A DNA stretch of 26,952 nucleotides from positions 1 through 26,952 of the forward strand of contig DELD01000035.1 in the NCBI GenBank assembly GCA_002354205.1, in the 5' to 3' direction. Positions within the stretch are counted from its first letter, which is position 1, and each line of letters starts with the position of its first letter. A model generated the notes under the pieces. It was given only the letters and a program-made list of their open reading frames with translations, ran no database searches and was not told where the DNA came from. This DNA comes from Micavibrio sp. UBA2705. GTDB taxonomy: Bacteria > Pseudomonadota > Alphaproteobacteria > Micavibrionales > Micavibrionaceae. Shown one piece after another: positions 15,400 through 23,768 of the stretch. The position numbers were made by a program, and so were the translations under genes.

Positions 15400-16833
15400 T
15401 TAATCTGTTTCTTCGCCATGACGACGCGGCGCAATCTCATCATTAATAATGTCATTTTTGAAGCGAGTTTTTTTGACGTTGCTGCACTTAATCAGCCAAA
15501 CTGTACCGGCTATGCCTGCACAGAGCGATGCTGCTAATATAGAGAGCTTGGCTTGCTCTAGCATCTGAGAGCCAGCCTCAAAGCTAATATTGGCAATCAG
15601 CAGCGCCATTGTGAACCCCATCCCTGCAAGTAAAGCAAGGCCGAATATATCGGGCAGCGTTAGGCCTTCAGGTAGCTTACCTCCACAAAAACGAACAGCA
15701 AACCATGTGCATGCTGTCACGCCTATGGGTTTGCCGACAAGCAATCCAAAGAAGATGCCGAGCACGACAGGAGAAAATAATATGCCATCTAAATTCTGCA
15801 CACTTAAAACAACGCCAGCGTTAAACAGCGCAAATAACGGTAGGACGTAAACGGTAACGCGTGGCTTTAACCTGTGTTCCCACGCTTGCAGTGGTGTTGT
15901 TGCTTTGCTGGCCATTTCGCGTATTTCCTGCAATAAATGGTGCTGTTTTGGCGCTTTTAAAATATCACCTTCCTGATTCCCAACGTGATCCATCATAAAC
16001 AGCAGTGCTTTGGCGCGGCGTATAAAGCCTTCTTGTAAGACTTTTGGTCGGGCAGGCACGGCAATGGCAATTAGTATCCCAGCGACGGTGGCATGTACGC
16101 CAGATTCAAAAACGCAGTACCAGAGTATGATGCCAAGCAATGTATAAATACCAGTATGGCGTACGCCTGAGACATTACACAGCAATAAGGCCGAAAAAAT
16201 AATCGCAGAATAACCTGTCATTACCAAATCAAAGCCATGTGAATAGAACACGGCAATAATCATCACAGACCCTAAATCGTCAAAGATGGCCAATGCAGCA
16301 AGAAAAGCGAAGCTCATGGGCGATGCATGACGCGTCAACAGCGCAAGCGCACCTAGGGCAAAGGCGGCATCCGTCGCCATAGGAATCGCCCAGCCATGCG
16401 CATACGCGCCGCCATGGTTAAACGCGATATAGACCAAACCCGGTAATATCATGCCGCCCGCAGCCGCGAAAAGAACGGTAATAGATTGTTTAAAATGGCG
16501 CATTTCGCCGACAAGCATTTCGCGTTTTAACTCTAAGCCAATATATAAAAAGAATACCGCCATAAGACCGCTGCTTATCCATTCATGAATGGGGAGGGCA
16601 AATTGATGGTTTTCTAAAAACAAGCCAAATGAATATTCCGCAATATGATGAAAGCTTTCGCTTAGCGGGCTGTTGACAATAATCATGCCAAGGACAGAGG
16701 CGATCGCCAAGAAGATACCGGTGGCGATTTGGTTGTGGGTGAATTTTTCTATTGGAGAGAGCAGTTCTTCGACATGCTCCTCGATTTGTGTCTTTGGCGA
16801 AAGGTAATGCGGCACCTTTGAAAATATGCCCAT
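15400..16833 (-). CDS. nhaA: Na+/H+ antiporter NhaA
   Basis: NhaA is an inner-membrane antiporter that expels sodium in exchange for protons and helps pH and salt balance. The 477-residue protein has about twelve membrane segments and the key acidic residues: Asp155 in PMATDAAFALGAL (E. coli Asp133) and the pair Asp185-Asp186 in AIFDDLG (E. coli Asp163-Asp164). The early IGLELKREMLVGEMRH block is also a family signature. It is longer than E. coli NhaA (388 residues), mainly through an N-terminal cytoplasmic segment (about 1-35), a loop at about 275-325 and a charged C-terminal tail. The longer form is common in alphaproteobacteria. AAGGG precedes the ATG by about 11 bases. The gene is transcribed alone, opposite its neighbours. 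Confidence 0.96.
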   Translation of the reverse strand: MGIFSKVPHYLSPKTQIEEHVEELLSPIEKFTHNQIATGIFLAIASVLGMIIVNSPLSESFHHIAEYSFGLFLENHQFALPIHEWISSGLMAVFFLYIGLELKREMLVGEMRHFKQSITVLFAAAGGMILPGLVYIAFNHGGAYAHGWAIPMATDAAFALGALALLTRHASPMSFAFLAALAIFDDLGSVMIIAVFYSHGFDLVMTGYSAIIFSALLLCNVSGVRHTGIYTLLGIILWYCVFESGVHATVAGILIAIAVPARPKVLQEGFIRRAKALLFMMDHVGNQEGDILKAPKQHHLLQEIREMASKATTPLQAWEHRLKPRVTVYVLPLFALFNAGVVLSVQNLDGILFSPVVLGIFFGLLVGKPIGVTACTWFAVRFCGGKLPEGLTLPDIFGLALLAGMGFTMALLIANISFEAGSQMLEQAKLSILAASLCAGIAGTVWLIKCSNVKKTRFKNDIINDEIAPRRHGEETD

Positions 16834-17005
16834 AAAAAATAAACCCTTTTATCTATGTTAAAAATAATGCCGAGCGCACGGCCAACGCTTGCACATATAC
16901 TATTGTTCCATAGATGTGGTAAAAGGCGAGTAAATTTTAGATAGAATGCTGCATATTTCAGGTTGAGCGGAGGATATGTCTATGTAGCTTATACTTGACA
17001 TAAGA

Positions 17006-17034
17006 TTGGTGCTGTGCTTTGTTGGGTTTATAAA
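17006..17034 (+). promoter_or_regulatory. Weak candidate promoter for the HELLH metalloprotein gene
   Basis: TTGGTG (17006-17011) and TATAAA (17029-17034) are 17 bases apart, giving a leader of about 30 bases. A consensus TTGACA at 16995-17000 nearby lacks a matching -10 at normal spacing. The region 16834-17072 is otherwise AT-rich and holds no visible gene. Confidence 0.28.
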
Positions 17035-17072
17035 AATAAATATAAAAAATATAAACAGGGCAGGGTCTACAA

Positions 17073-19217
17073 TTGACCGAAAAATATACAAAAGAACGTC
17101 TTCGCAAGAAGGGCGGGCTAAAAGCGATCTTTTTGGCTGCGGCTTTGCTGGGTGCGCCCACCAATATGCATAATATTGCGGCGCAAGTTGAGGTGAATGA
17201 TCTCGCGCAAAGCCTTACGCAAAACACCGTGCAGGCGCGTTTCGTCTTGAGCAAAAAATATAAAGCGCAGCAAGATTGGGCGAGCTGTAAAAACGCTGCG
17301 CCTGCGCAAGATATGCCTGTTGGCGCAGCGCTCCGCCAAGAGCTTTCCAGTGTTAAAAGCGCAGAAATACAGAATCTGCTTTCTTATATAGATGAACATA
17401 ATTTAAGTTTCTGCGTGGTTGATGATCGGCGCATTGCGCAGGGTTTTGACCCTGATACAGGGCGGTTTAGCCTGATGTTGAGCACAGATAAGCGCGTAAA
17501 TGCTATGAATATGGCGCATTTGGCTGCAGAACATAAATTGGGACGTTTTATGCGCGATCCGGCCTTCAAGGCTTGGGATTATAAAAGTCAGCTTGTTTTT
17601 GCACTGGCAGTTAAGGCACGCGCACGCGCGGAAATGGCCGTCATCGTAAAGCAGATGGCTGCAGAAAAGCCTGAATATGCAGAGATTGCGGCAGGTTACC
17701 AAAAAGAATTCCCGATGATTATTACCCAAGGCGCACAAAGTCAAGCTGAGGCGGTGCAGCGCTATGTGAAGCAGTTTTTGCATGCGCCGCATGTATATAA
17801 ATATTATGCGCCGCAACTCTTAACCGGATTATTTGAAGATATCGCCGCGGGCGATGCCGTATCTATTGGACGTGATGGGAGGGGGATGATCTGGCGCGAT
17901 GCATCTGGCGGCGCGGCTTTAGACGCTATGGGGCTAAAGACAAAAGACTTGCCAGATATCTATGCACTCAATGCCTTGCTCGGCAAGTATGAAGACCAAA
18001 TAGCTTATTTAAGTAACCAACGCAGCTTACCTGTTCGGCCTTTATATAGCTTTCATAACAAATATGCCGGCGTTGATATGAATACACTTGTAAACCTCTA
18101 CGAAGATGCAGGGCATGTTCTAAACATATCGCAGGTGTTTGAGAGGGTACGCAAGGGCTATAAATATGACGATTATGACTTATTGCGTGATGATAACAAA
18201 GCGGCCATTCAAGCGGACTTTATGGATTACCAAATTGGCCCAGAGCAAGTTTTATTGTGGCATAATATTCAACGCATCAACCGCCAACAAACAGTGATTG
18301 GGCAGTTATTATATAAACATGCCGTCGATTATAATGTGTTTTTTAACGAAGAAAATGCCGATGAACATGCGTCAGGTACATGGAGCAGCAAGCATAATAT
18401 GGTGTCTGTTCGCCCCCATGATCATGAAAGATATAATTACCATTATGCGGTCGGCACAGTTGCGCATGAATTACTGCACGCGATACAGGATCACCGCGGC
18501 ATATTGGAGTATAGCGACCATTGGTCACTCAGTGAGTATCAAATTCAAGTCATGAGTTACGAAGCCGCCGCTTTTGTCACTGCGCGGCTAACAGCATTTG
18601 AGCTGCAGATGAATGATTTTGACAGCGCTCCATGGCAAAGTACCGAAAAAAGCGATGTTGCCAAAGCCATAGAACAAACATATATGCGCCATATTAATGC
18701 TGATGCAACCCATATGGATGCGTTGGAATTTGCAGGGGCGCAGGCATGGCAAACCGTGTTTAAGGATCAATACTGGCTGGATACCTATAATAAATGGGCT
18801 GTGAAACTATATATTGATAAATTACGTCATGGCAGCTTAAGTGCGCAGCGCCACCAAGAGTTTTCACTGACGCAGGCGCGCGGCGATGGTTATGTTTCGC
18901 CGTTATTTAACGCGACAGCACGCATTGATAAATTGCCAACAAGAACGGCGCTCTTTGGCGATAATAACACGATGCGTCATTTGTTTAATTATTTAGAAAT
19001 GGCGTTTATTGCACAAAAATGGGGCGAAACCAGCGCGGTGTATCTTAAATATAAGGCGCAGCTTAAAGGGCATGATAACCCATTTTTAAATAACCTTGCC
19101 CTCGATCAACTCTCTCTAGACGGGCGCACGCCCCATGATGTCTATAACCAAATATTATGCGCAGCAGCGCAGCCTGAATGCGAAAAACCGGACGTAAAAA
19201 CCCTACCACAAGTTTAA
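17073..19217 (+). CDS. Predicted exported metallopeptidase-like protein with HELLH motif (DUF6782-like)
   Basis: This 714-residue protein has a signal-peptide-like start: basic residues (KERLRKKGGLK), a hydrophobic core AIFLAAALLGAP (about 18-29) and a possible AxA-type site near NIAAQ. Only TTG at 17073 puts this signal in frame, since a stop codon lies just upstream and the next ATG, at 17166, removes it. AGGG precedes the TTG. A zinc-protease motif HELLH lies at 465-469 (VGTVAHELLHAIQDH). Glu497 in MSYEAAAF, 28 residues later, is a candidate third ligand as in gluzincins. The protein resembles the putative metallopeptidase family called DUF6782, from memory rather than a search. Substrate and location (periplasm or outside) are inferred. 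The large N-terminal part (30-440) is helical and unrecognised. Confidence 0.65.
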   Translation: MTEKYTKERLRKKGGLKAIFLAAALLGAPTNMHNIAAQVEVNDLAQSLTQNTVQARFVLSKKYKAQQDWASCKNAAPAQDMPVGAALRQELSSVKSAEIQNLLSYIDEHNLSFCVVDDRRIAQGFDPDTGRFSLMLSTDKRVNAMNMAHLAAEHKLGRFMRDPAFKAWDYKSQLVFALAVKARARAEMAVIVKQMAAEKPEYAEIAAGYQKEFPMIITQGAQSQAEAVQRYVKQFLHAPHVYKYYAPQLLTGLFEDIAAGDAVSIGRDGRGMIWRDASGGAALDAMGLKTKDLPDIYALNALLGKYEDQIAYLSNQRSLPVRPLYSFHNKYAGVDMNTLVNLYEDAGHVLNISQVFERVRKGYKYDDYDLLRDDNKAAIQADFMDYQIGPEQVLLWHNIQRINRQQTVIGQLLYKHAVDYNVFFNEENADEHASGTWSSKHNMVSVRPHDHERYNYHYAVGTVAHELLHAIQDHRGILEYSDHWSLSEYQIQVMSYEAAAFVTARLTAFELQMNDFDSAPWQSTEKSDVAKAIEQTYMRHINADATHMDALEFAGAQAWQTVFKDQYWLDTYNKWAVKLYIDKLRHGSLSAQRHQEFSLTQARGDGYVSPLFNATARIDKLPTRTALFGDNNTMRHLFNYLEMAFIAQKWGETSAVYLKYKAQLKGHDNPFLNNLALDQLSLDGRTPHDVYNQILCAAAQPECEKPDVKTLPQV

Positions 19218-19252
19218 ATTAGTGACTTATTATATAAAGGTTAACTAATGCG

Positions 19253-19261
19253 TGTTATAAT
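19253..19261 (+). promoter_or_regulatory. Candidate extended -10 promoter for the methyltransferase gene
   Basis: TGTTATAAT is an extended -10 (TGn followed by TATAAT at 19256-19261). No good -35 is seen at 16-18 bases, which extended -10 promoters can tolerate. The leader to the ATG at 19301 would be about 33 bases. Confidence 0.4.
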
Positions 19262-19300
19262 AAATCCATATTGAATAAATTTACATTACGGTGAACAAGC

Positions 19301-19933
19301 ATGGTGCAAGTTTATGACGACAGGCGCTTTTTGGGGGAAGATGCACAGGCGCTAGCAAAAATAATTCTAACCGGCGATACGGGCGAGCGCTGGGTCAAAG
19401 AAACAGAAGTTTTTAGTGAAATGATGATCCGCAAAATGGGGATTACGCAAGATACTGTGCTGCTTGATTATGGCGCAGGCATTGGCCGCATCGCAAAAAG
19501 CCTGATAGAAAAAACCAATTGTTCGGTTATCGGCGTCGATATATCCCCTGACATGCTGCGCGAATCCTTTTCTTATGTCGCGCACCCTAATTTCACTTCT
19601 ATGAGCTTGAATAAATTCCAATTCTTGGTCAATGCAGGAAAATTAAACGTCGATGCCGCTTACAGCATATGGGCGCTACAGCATTGTGACTTTGAACCTG
19701 CTTATCAAACCATTGTAAAGGCCCTGCCGCAAGGCGCGCCGTTCTTTATTGCCAATACATTAAACCGCTGCATCCCCGTAATCCCATCGGGCTGGGCGGA
19801 TGACGGCATAAATATCCGCCGCCGCCTTAGAGACGACTTTGAACTGACCCAAGATGTCACCGACACCCTGTCCCAACACCTCCCCACCGACCACCAAAAC
19901 CGCGTCTTTTGTGAGTTTATGAAGAAAGCTTAA
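19301..19933 (+). CDS. Class I SAM-dependent methyltransferase, substrate unknown
   Basis: The 210-residue protein has a Rossmann-fold methyltransferase core. Motif I, VLLDYGAGIGRIAKSL (53-68), binds S-adenosylmethionine; the acidic end of strand two is VIGVDISPDML (76-86, Asp80). A motif IV-like segment AAYSIWALQHCDFE follows at about 128-141, and a later KALPQGAPFFIANTLNR. This is the methyltransferase-11/25 pattern used on small molecules, lipids or sugars. The substrate cannot be read from the sequence. It follows the metalloprotein gene by 83 bases on the same strand, with its own possible promoter, and ends at a strong terminator facing the pseudopilin operon. Confidence 0.8.
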   Translation: MVQVYDDRRFLGEDAQALAKIILTGDTGERWVKETEVFSEMMIRKMGITQDTVLLDYGAGIGRIAKSLIEKTNCSVIGVDISPDMLRESFSYVAHPNFTSMSLNKFQFLVNAGKLNVDAAYSIWALQHCDFEPAYQTIVKALPQGAPFFIANTLNRCIPVIPSGWADDGINIRRRLRDDFELTQDVTDTLSQHLPTDHQNRVFCEFMKKA

Positions 19934-19954
19934 GACGTTATTGCCCTAAAATAA

Positions 19955-19986
19955 AAAACGCCCCGCTAATTATGGCGGGGCGTTTT
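19955..19986. terminator. Strong bidirectional terminator between methyltransferase and pseudopilin operon
   Basis: A perfect 12-bp stem, AAAACGCCCCGC with GCGGGGCGTTTT, closes an 8-base loop. Because of the symmetric A and T ends it can terminate both the plus-strand methyltransferase transcript and the convergent minus-strand pseudopilin transcript, whose last stop is at 20015. Confidence 0.93.
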
Positions 19987-20014
19987 GTGTTCTTCATTCT
20001 TCATATTTACCTTA

Positions 20015-22495
20015 TCACCCGCCAGATAGTGAGCACACGCAGCGATATTGTCTGTATGTCAAGTCACCATCGGCATAGCAGATCTTTTCATCCGTTGCCT
20101 GTGCGCAGGTACAAGGATCAACATCACCAATTGTAGGGTTGTTTGGTGCAGAGTTCGCAGAGCTACCCAAATCGTTGTCAACACGCCAAATATACTGTTT
20201 TGGTTTACATGAACCTGTATGGGTTAATGTTGCATTTGTGCCTATTGTATAAGGTGAAAACGCTGCGCAAGTCGAGGCGTCAATATCAACAGTAACTTGG
20301 TCTGGGTCGCTGCCATCGAAATATTCACAAGTATTATCGGCACAAGCGTGTGGTTCGTCAAAAATCACCGGCGTTGCGTTACAGCTACACGCTCCCATAT
20401 CGCGATTATCAAGGTCATATTGACAAGTCCCTGCGTTAAAGACGAGGCTGTCTGTATAGGTGCCAGTATCATATGGACCAATATCGCTACAATTTCCTGT
20501 TTCTGTGCTGGTTGGCGGGTTTGAAGATCCACATGCACATTCATCATAGTTATAGCTGTCAAATTCATAGGCACAAGTGGCGCCATTATAGACATTTTTC
20601 TTTCTTACACGCCCAGTATAAAATTCGTTATAATTACGGCCATCTTCATTGTAATTGGCGCAGGCCTTGTAGTCTTCAAACTGCACGTCGCCATCAGTGC
20701 CGGAACATGTACAGTTGCTCATATTCCACGCGTCGCAATCAAGTCCGCATGAGCCTGAACCATTGCTGTGTGAGCCGCTACATGTTGTGCCTGTTTCAAC
20801 ATAATTACACTCACGAATAACTTCATATGTATTGCCATTATTCGGGTCAACATGGAGGCTGTTGCCTGTAATGAACTCCATGCCCGCATTGCGCGCTGCG
20901 CATGTTGAGCCTTGGTACGTTGGCGGCAACGGCACGCCGTTATCAAAACCACATTCGCACTGCGCGTCACAATTTGACGTATAATTTATGCCGCCCGTAC
21001 ATGTTGGCTCAGAATAACGTGTATATGTTGATGAGCCAAACTCGTCAGAGCCGCCGCAAGAAATAGTTTCTTGCCCGCTAATTGGTGTTGGGCCAGGAGC
21101 AACAAAAGTACAGCGCGTGCCACCTTGCGATGAAAGCGTTGTCCATGTCCCCGCATCGCAGCGGTAGCTTGCAGTTGCGCACGAGCCAAGACTATAACTT
21201 TCTGTATTGCCGTCTGATAATTCAGGCAAGCTAATATCATTCGCGTTACAAAGTGTTTTACTTGTCGCTGCACATGAAACACCGGGAATGGCTGTACATT
21301 TGGCACGTCCGGCGCTGTCTAAGCCGCGAAAAACAGGGGTGGCGTTCGGGCATTCAATTTTATGGGGCGAACATTCAAACGTTCCGCCTTCAATACCTTT
21401 AAGGTATTCACCAGTTGGGCAGCGCACCCCACCTGTTGCGGGCATGGCATCAGGGTCGCCGCCAAACATTTTCGGCTCAAAACAATACGTTCCTGTCTCA
21501 TCGCAAACCTTATCGACAATAATGGCCGCATTCGGGTCATCGACCATAAGCGCCCCAATATTGTTTGATGAACTTCCAGGGGTGTCTATGTGTAGTTCGG
21601 CTGTCGGGTTGTCAACGCCGAGCCCAATTTTATGATCAGGGGAGAGGTCTTGCGCATTTTCAATGTTTGAATCATAGCGTCGCCATAATGCCTGCTCACG
21701 CGACGCGCTAAAGGTCATGACGTGATCAAATTCATTATTGCTATTTGCCGTTGACGTTGGGGCAAAGGTGAAAATAGCATCTGGATTTGTCAGCGTGGAG
21801 TTTGTAAAATCATTAACGCAATTATCAATTTCAATACCGGTCGTTGGGCAGGGTTGCTGTATTACGGCGTTTCTATTATAGGCACCTTGTTTTGATGCGC
21901 CATAGCTTAAGACTAGATACATACTGTCTTTTTTTTCAGTCAGTAAATTACCGCTTGCATCAACAATGGAAATACCGCCGCGGGTTGAATCAAATGTTGT
22001 AATATCTGTCAGATCTTGTGTGACGGCATAAAGCAGCCTGTTGCCATATCCGTCAAGAGATTCTGCTTCGGTCATTTGTATATCACGAAAAGGGATCGTG
22101 CCCATAACAATATCTGATGCGGTAATATCTGTTCTGTCGCTTGATTTTAAACAAATGCCATCAACGCAATCCCCAGGGGCTTGTGATGCCGCAGTAAACA
22201 CGGCGGCGTCACAGGGCTGAGCGCGCCCATTGACGCGCACGGTATCGTTTGGCGTTGAATCCATTGGCGCGGGGCAGGGGTAAAAGCCGTTCAAGTCACG
22301 GAAAAGTTCTAGTGATGAGGATACGCTTTGTATGGTGTTGTTTGTATCTCTGAGCCGTTTTTCGGTGATATATGTATCATAAAGAGTAAACAAAGGCGTA
22401 ATCAACAAGCCAATGACGATGATGGCAATAGAGATTTCTATCAACGTAAAGCCAGATTCTTTATTTTTCTTTTTACGCGTTACTATGGGTAACAT
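20015..22495 (-). CDS. Giant pseudopilin-like protein with Cys-rich repeat tail (third gene of operon)
   Basis: This 826-residue protein has a prepilin leader cut after Gly15 (KESG/FTLIE) with Glu at +5 and a hydrophobic helix (16-37), so it should be processed by a type IV prepilin peptidase. Residues 38-400 match the two upstream proteins motif for motif: YPCPAP (72-77), GDCVDGICL (108-116), GTIPFRDI (132-139), DGYGNRLLYAVTQ (148-160), LSYGASKQGAYN (196-207), a fibre-like IGLGVDNPTAELHID (290-304), and RGLDSAGRAKC (390-400). Residues 400-826 are unique, with 35 cysteines and six CxC motifs in repeats. GGAGAAG precedes the ATG, and the gene overlaps its upstream neighbour by 13 bases, implying translational coupling. 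A surface or pilus-tip adhesin is my inference; the tail matches no family I recognise. Confidence 0.82.
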   Translation of the reverse strand: MLPIVTRKKKNKESGFTLIEISIAIIVIGLLITPLFTLYDTYITEKRLRDTNNTIQSVSSSLELFRDLNGFYPCPAPMDSTPNDTVRVNGRAQPCDAAVFTAASQAPGDCVDGICLKSSDRTDITASDIVMGTIPFRDIQMTEAESLDGYGNRLLYAVTQDLTDITTFDSTRGGISIVDASGNLLTEKKDSMYLVLSYGASKQGAYNRNAVIQQPCPTTGIEIDNCVNDFTNSTLTNPDAIFTFAPTSTANSNNEFDHVMTFSASREQALWRRYDSNIENAQDLSPDHKIGLGVDNPTAELHIDTPGSSSNNIGALMVDDPNAAIIVDKVCDETGTYCFEPKMFGGDPDAMPATGGVRCPTGEYLKGIEGGTFECSPHKIECPNATPVFRGLDSAGRAKCTAIPGVSCAATSKTLCNANDISLPELSDGNTESYSLGSCATASYRCDAGTWTTLSSQGGTRCTFVAPGPTPISGQETISCGGSDEFGSSTYTRYSEPTCTGGINYTSNCDAQCECGFDNGVPLPPTYQGSTCAARNAGMEFITGNSLHVDPNNGNTYEVIRECNYVETGTTCSGSHSNGSGSCGLDCDAWNMSNCTCSGTDGDVQFEDYKACANYNEDGRNYNEFYTGRVRKKNVYNGATCAYEFDSYNYDECACGSSNPPTSTETGNCSDIGPYDTGTYTDSLVFNAGTCQYDLDNRDMGACSCNATPVIFDEPHACADNTCEYFDGSDPDQVTVDIDASTCAAFSPYTIGTNATLTHTGSCKPKQYIWRVDNDLGSSANSAPNNPTIGDVDPCTCAQATDEKICYADGDLTYRQYRCVCSLSGG

Positions 22496-23751
22496 ATGAC
22501 TTCTCCGTTTGTTTTAATGCCGTGTACCCATCCTGATGGGCCACAATCTGTCGTGGTAAGGGGCTGGTATACAGGTGTTTCGCAGATTTGCGATCCGTTT
22601 TTATAACCTTTTAATAACTCTGTGGACGCGCAGTTCGTGCCGTAATCGCCACTTATAATATTCGGGTTAAAGCAGCGTGCATTTGTATTTACCGAACCGT
22701 CAGAATTATAAGGATTATCATCGCATATTTTAGTGGTCAGCACTGTGTTTTCAGCCTTGATAACGCCGTTAACTTCTAATGCAACGCTCGGGTCAGCTGT
22801 CGGCATGTTAATCGCGAGGTTACCATTGGGTACAAAATAAACTTTATTCTCCCCTTGGTCTTCTTTCCAAAGTGAGACGCTGGTTTCTTTTGCAAAACGC
22901 ACATAATCATCATATGCATTCGCCGTTTGCGTGCGCGCAATGGCAAGCGACTGAACGAATGTCGCGTCATCGTCACAATTTTCGTCATCTAGCGTTGTGA
23001 TGCTGTTTGCATTACAGGGGACGGTTTGTTGACCGTACTGATTATACGCGCCCCTTTTGTTTGGGCCATGCGAAAGCACGACAAAATGTGCGTCGCCAGA
23101 TGTGCCTGCTGTGTTTGCGCCAAACTCGTCCTTCGCATACATCACGCCATACCAGAACCTGTCTCTATTGCCGCTGACAGTTAAGCTTTGCGTCACGGCA
23201 TAGGTGAATTGGTTGTCCCAACCATCAAGATCCATGCGCGTTGAATAAAGATCGGCTGTGCGGAAGTCAACTTCACCATTTGCGGCGGCTTGTTGAATTG
23301 TTCTGACAGGGAAAGCGCCAATAACGACGAAATCTGTGCCTGTAATCCCGTCTTTATCCTGCGCGGGACTCGGCGTCGTGATTGGACCGGCGACGTCTAC
23401 TTCTGCAAGGCAGAGGCCGTCAACGCAATCCCCCGGGTTAACAAGGCCAAGGGCGGGCAAGTCACTGCAATCTACAGACACGCCATATTCTACGCTATCA
23501 ACCGATACGCCGCGCTTAGCAGGACACGGATACGCCCCCGCAAGGCGGTTGACTTTATATTCGCGCACCATATCAACGGCGGCATTTAATGCCGTTTTTG
23601 TATAGCTATGCTTGCGCTGCTCGTAATAACGATCAATCGCATTAATAAGCGGTATGAGCATGATGCCAATAATGATGATAACAAAAGACAGCTCTAAAAG
23701 TGTAAAGCCTTTATTTTCTTCTGTGTTTTGTTTTATTTTATGCGATTGCAT
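22483..23751 (-). CDS. Large pseudopilin-like protein (second gene of operon)
   Basis: This 422-residue protein has a prepilin leader cut after Gly15 (ENKG/FTLLE), the +5 Glu and a hydrophobic helix (16-37). Then follow the shared motifs: YPCPAKRG (74-81), GDCVDGLCL (107-115), GAFPVRTI (145-152), DGWDNQFTYAVTQ (176-188) and LSHGPNKRGAYN (226-237). Next is a fibre-like segment NLAINMPTADPSVALEVNGV (311-330), the pair C343/C360, and the end motif HGIKTNGEVICYP (410-422). It is about three times the length of normal pseudopilins. AAAGGAG lies about 12 bases before the ATG. The gene is 17 bases after the first gene and overlaps the third by 13. It ends where the third protein's Cys-rich extension begins, so it resembles a short version of that protein. 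Confidence 0.82.
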   Translation of the reverse strand: MQSHKIKQNTEENKGFTLLELSFVIIIIGIMLIPLINAIDRYYEQRKHSYTKTALNAAVDMVREYKVNRLAGAYPCPAKRGVSVDSVEYGVSVDCSDLPALGLVNPGDCVDGLCLAEVDVAGPITTPSPAQDKDGITGTDFVVIGAFPVRTIQQAAANGEVDFRTADLYSTRMDLDGWDNQFTYAVTQSLTVSGNRDRFWYGVMYAKDEFGANTAGTSGDAHFVVLSHGPNKRGAYNQYGQQTVPCNANSITTLDDENCDDDATFVQSLAIARTQTANAYDDYVRFAKETSVSLWKEDQGENKVYFVPNGNLAINMPTADPSVALEVNGVIKAENTVLTTKICDDNPYNSDGSVNTNARCFNPNIISGDYGTNCASTELLKGYKNGSQICETPVYQPLTTTDCGPSGWVHGIKTNGEVICYP

Positions 23752-23768
23752 CGTGTCTATATGCTCCT

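Noticed and set aside
16900..17254. Two short minus-strand frames upstream of and overlapping the metalloprotein gene start
   Set aside because: They have no ribosome binding site, overlap the signal-peptide region of a convincing gene, and have low-complexity composition typical of chance AT-rich frames.
20297..20970. Overlapping Cys- and His-rich frames on both strands within the pseudopilin tail
   Set aside because: They are shadows of the Cys-codon-rich repeat region; none has a ribosome binding site or a domain pattern.
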